This document shows positions 61,898-64,000 of a stretch of DNA of 64,000 nucleotides, in pieces. Position 1 is the stretch's first letter. Every line of letters starts with the position of its first letter. Below the pieces are notes generated by a model, which saw only the letters and a list, made by a program, of their open reading frames with translations, was not told where the DNA came from and did no database searches. Source of the DNA: Clostridium ihumii AP5 (GTDB lineage: Bacteria; Bacillota; Clostridia; Clostridiales; Clostridiaceae); NCBI RefSeq assembly GCF_000612845.1, contig NZ_CCAT010000045.1:186001-250000 (forward strand), read 5' to 3'. Position numbers and translations under genes: made by a program.

Positions 61898-63166
61898 TTA
61901 ATCATTCTGATGTCCAATAAGTGAAATTAACCCACTAGCAAGTTTCTCACCCCAACTCAGATAGTCATGCCCACTTTTAAAAAATTCAAAATCAACATGA
62001 TATCCTAGTGATTCTAATGTTTCCTTAACATTCAGCGAATTATTAATCATTGTTTTTTTATTTTCAAGAACACCTATATTCATGTAAAACTTAAGTGGTA
62101 GTTTGGGAATTAATTTTATTTGTTCACTTATCCAACAATCAAGTTCATTATCTCTCTTTTTAGATTCTACTTGATATTTATTTTTTTCATTTGTATTTAC
62201 ACGCTTGTACCAAAATGAACCTGATTGACAAAGTACATTTCCAAATACATCAGAATGTTTCAATCCCATATATGTAGCTGTTAATCCACCGAGACTTAAT
62301 CCACTAATTATTGCCTTTTTAGGATCATCTGATAAATTATATTTTTTTCTTAGCCAAGGAATCATTTCATTTGCTACAGAGTTGCAGAATAAATCATTGC
62401 AAGATAACTCCTCAGATCTTTTATCTGTTGAATCAATAAAAATTGCTACAATAGGTGGGATTTTTTTATCGTAAATCAAATTATTCAAAACTTGTTCTGC
62501 TTTAAGAACATTTATATAATCATGTCCATCTGTTAATGTAATAAAACCATAAGGTGATGAATCATTGCTATAATTAAAAGGTGTATAAACATTTATAACT
62601 CTAGGCTCTATAAAATATGAACTTTCAAATTCATATTTTATGATAGTTCCTTTTGGAATATTATTTCTTTCTTCAGTCCAAAAATTTTTATCTGATTTAG
62701 GCATGTTAACATATGGTATTTCAACCTTGCAACTACCTGGTCTATTGAAAATCAATTTATTTTTGTTAAACCTATCTGCTCTCATATTCTTACATCTTTC
62801 CTCACAGCATGTAAGTAGTGAGTCATTAGGAAACAAATTATAGGAAAATTTTACGTCACTTCTAATTTTATAAGTTCCATACCATAAATTTGTATCATTA
62901 ATACGTTCAAGAAGATGTTCTTCAACATTCTCATCAGTTAAAGCTGGTAGTATTGGTGTCATTATTAGCACATTGTCAGTGGGTTCTTCAGCAAAATAAA
63001 ATATTGTAACTAATGAATTGTCTGGGTCATCATGTATTGATTCAATAATTGGAGTTTCTTTTTCCTTTAAAAACTCAAGGAATTCATTTAATGTTTTTTC
63101 TTTGTCATTTTGAATATTCAATTTTAATCTTTTAATTAATTCCGTTTCCAGATTATATTTGCTCAT
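61898..63166 (-). CDS. Enterochelin-esterase-like alpha/beta hydrolase (Fes/EstD type)
   Basis: 422 residues from the ATG at 63166. An N-terminal beta domain (about 1-185, with PDNSLVTIFYFAEEPT and WYGTYKI as in Fes) and a C-terminal hydrolase with ISGLSLGGLTATYMGL (Ser nucleophile), IDSTDKRSEELS and GHDYLSWGEKL (His). Fes proteins hydrolyse siderophore esters; here no siderophore genes are near, so another ester is possible. No signal peptide. Confidence 0.87.
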   Translation of the reverse strand: MSKYNLETELIKRLKLNIQNDKEKTLNEFLEFLKEKETPIIESIHDDPDNSLVTIFYFAEEPTDNVLIMTPILPALTDENVEEHLLERINDTNLWYGTYKIRSDVKFSYNLFPNDSLLTCCEERCKNMRADRFNKNKLIFNRPGSCKVEIPYVNMPKSDKNFWTEERNNIPKGTIIKYEFESSYFIEPRVINVYTPFNYSNDSSPYGFITLTDGHDYINVLKAEQVLNNLIYDKKIPPIVAIFIDSTDKRSEELSCNDLFCNSVANEMIPWLRKKYNLSDDPKKAIISGLSLGGLTATYMGLKHSDVFGNVLCQSGSFWYKRVNTNEKNKYQVESKKRDNELDCWISEQIKLIPKLPLKFYMNIGVLENKKTMINNSLNVKETLESLGYHVDFEFFKSGHDYLSWGEKLASGLISLIGHQND

Positions 63167-63249
63167 AGCTTGTATACTCACCTTCCTTAAATTAAGTAAT
63201 TATATATTTATGAATGAGATGTTTTATGTTATTTGAAATACATTTTAAT

Positions 63250-64000
63250 TTATTTTTTATAAACAACTTCACCTTTCAATCCATCAATTTCAACTTCATC
63301 TCCATTGGATAAAAGAGTACAAGCATCCTTTACATTGTAAATACATGGAATATCTAATTCTCTTAATATAATTCCTAAATGTTCAAAAGGAGATCCTTGC
63401 TCAACTATTATACCTATTGTTTTATCTAATACTGGAATAACATCTCCACAACGTGTATATGGTATTACTAATATGCGCTCTTCATTAATGAAATCTGGAA
63501 TACCTACATGCACTTTTCCTTTAACTTTCTTTTTAAGACCAGATATTCCAGTTAATCTTATATAATCGTCACTTTTACATCCAGTGCTATTATCATCCTT
63601 AAATATTGATTCTGACTCTTCAGTTGGCTCTATGCCCATATATTCAGGTGGAATTAATTTCTCTTGCTTTTCATATTCTTCTTTTCTTTCTTTAATTACC
63701 GGAAAAAGATTTGAATTATTAGTTAATCCCTCTATGATTTCATCGACAGTTAAAAAATATATATCTCCCTTTTTAGGTATATTATTGTTATTTTCTAATA
63801 TTGTTGATGCATAATTTAATGCTAGACTTAAATATGCATTTGATTTACGTTCAAAGTAGTAATGATGATTATCTCTTGCTACATAAGCTTTTTCTGCTAA
63901 TTTAAGTTTACTTAAAAATTCCTCTCTCTGATTTTCACCAACTTTTTCTAAAAATAAGTTTTTAATGAAGTATTTATTCTTTTCACTTTTCTTAATAGAC
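63250..64000 (-). CDS. PEP-utilizing enzyme (pyruvate,water dikinase-like), 5' partial
   Basis: The frame stays open to the window edge; at least 249 codons of the C-terminus are seen. ARDNHHYYFERKSNAYL and GDIYFLTVDEI resemble the region before the swivelling phosphohistidine domain in PEP synthases and rifampin phosphotransferases. The last domain has IIVEQGSPFEHLGIILREL, where His is the phosphorylated residue, but the usual GGxxSHAAI is altered to QGSPFEHLGI. IPPEYMGIEP is the linker. The ATP-binding part lies outside. Confidence 0.82.
   Translation of the reverse strand, partial: SIKKSEKNKYFIKNLFLEKVGENQREEFLSKLKLAEKAYVARDNHHYYFERKSNAYLSLALNYASTILENNNNIPKKGDIYFLTVDEIIEGLTNNSNLFPVIKERKEEYEKQEKLIPPEYMGIEPTEESESIFKDDNSTGCKSDDYIRLTGISGLKKKVKGKVHVGIPDFINEERILVIPYTRCGDVIPVLDKTIGIIVEQGSPFEHLGIILRELDIPCIYNVKDACTLLSNGDEVEIDGLKGEVVYKK

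Noticed and set aside
1-64000. tRNA, rRNA or CRISPR arrays
   Set aside because: I saw no CCA-ended cloverleaf, no conserved rRNA segment and no regularly spaced repeats.

Overview
This window is very AT-rich chromosomal DNA from a low-GC, spore-forming Firmicute, most likely Clostridium sensu stricto. The reasons are the base and codon use, strong AGGAGG/GGGGGA ribosome binding sites with frequent GTG and TTG starts, many short genes ending in U-rich hairpin terminators, and marker families such as YtaF, DUF2785, a HflX with a long N-terminal extension, TudS-related desulfidase and a preQ1-I riboswitch. I cannot fix the species. I see no rRNA, tRNA, CRISPR array or intact mobile element.

Layout. 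1-6.3 kb: the end of a PaaK-like ligase, GNATs, a tandem DUF2785 pair, and an operon of an unknown protein, an ArsR-DUF2087 regulator and a DJ-1 protein. 6.4-15 kb: a secreted Cys/His protein, a nucleotide-sugar dehydrogenase, a Nudix hydrolase, a broken small membrane gene, a GH25 lysozyme, a phospholipase D-like protein and a membrane-anchored alpha/beta hydrolase. 15.2-17.5 kb: hflX behind a long leader with two upstream ORFs and two terminators. 17.5-20.5 kb: a sigma factor / DUF4179 anti-sigma / VanZ operon. 20.7-31.8 kb: a methyltransferase-GNAT-GNAT operon, a PC4-like protein, a structured intergenic region, a phosphatase, a HIT pseudogene, a DUF218 protein, a VOC protein, GH29 fucosidase, a holin with a zinc ribbon, GNAT, DUF2156 and TudS-like genes. 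32.5-37 kb: a three-gene ABC importer divergent from a PHP phosphoesterase. 37.1-38.4 kb: preQ1 riboswitch, radical SAM protein and QueT. 38.5-48.5 kb: VanZ, VanS/VanR-like, DUF6512, a pseudouridine synthase, a HepT/MntA-type pair, a degenerate HMA protein, a VanY-like carboxypeptidase, PAS-GGDEF and a four-repeat OAA-type lectin. 48.8-64 kb: MATE, YtaF, a TIM-barrel protein, PAP2, a two-gene ABC exporter, more GNATs, a decayed transposase tail, a GNAT pseudogene, histidine phosphatase, HAD phosphatase, a Fes-like esterase and the end of a PEP-utilizing enzyme.

How it works together. This is an accessory-type region rich in small-molecule-modifying, envelope and efflux functions: about nine GNAT genes or remnants, Nudix, VOC, methyltransferase, MATE, ABC exporter, Van-like regulators and peptidase. 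The best-supported regulatory devices are the preQ1-I riboswitch, whose pseudoknot holds the Shine-Dalgarno sequence of the queuosine-salvage operon, and the hflX leader. In that leader a 27-codon upstream ORF contains a 15-nt segment that can pair with the left arm of the following terminator. This is the arrangement expected for ribosome-stalling (antibiotic-responsive) attenuation, and I consider it the most interesting element in the window.
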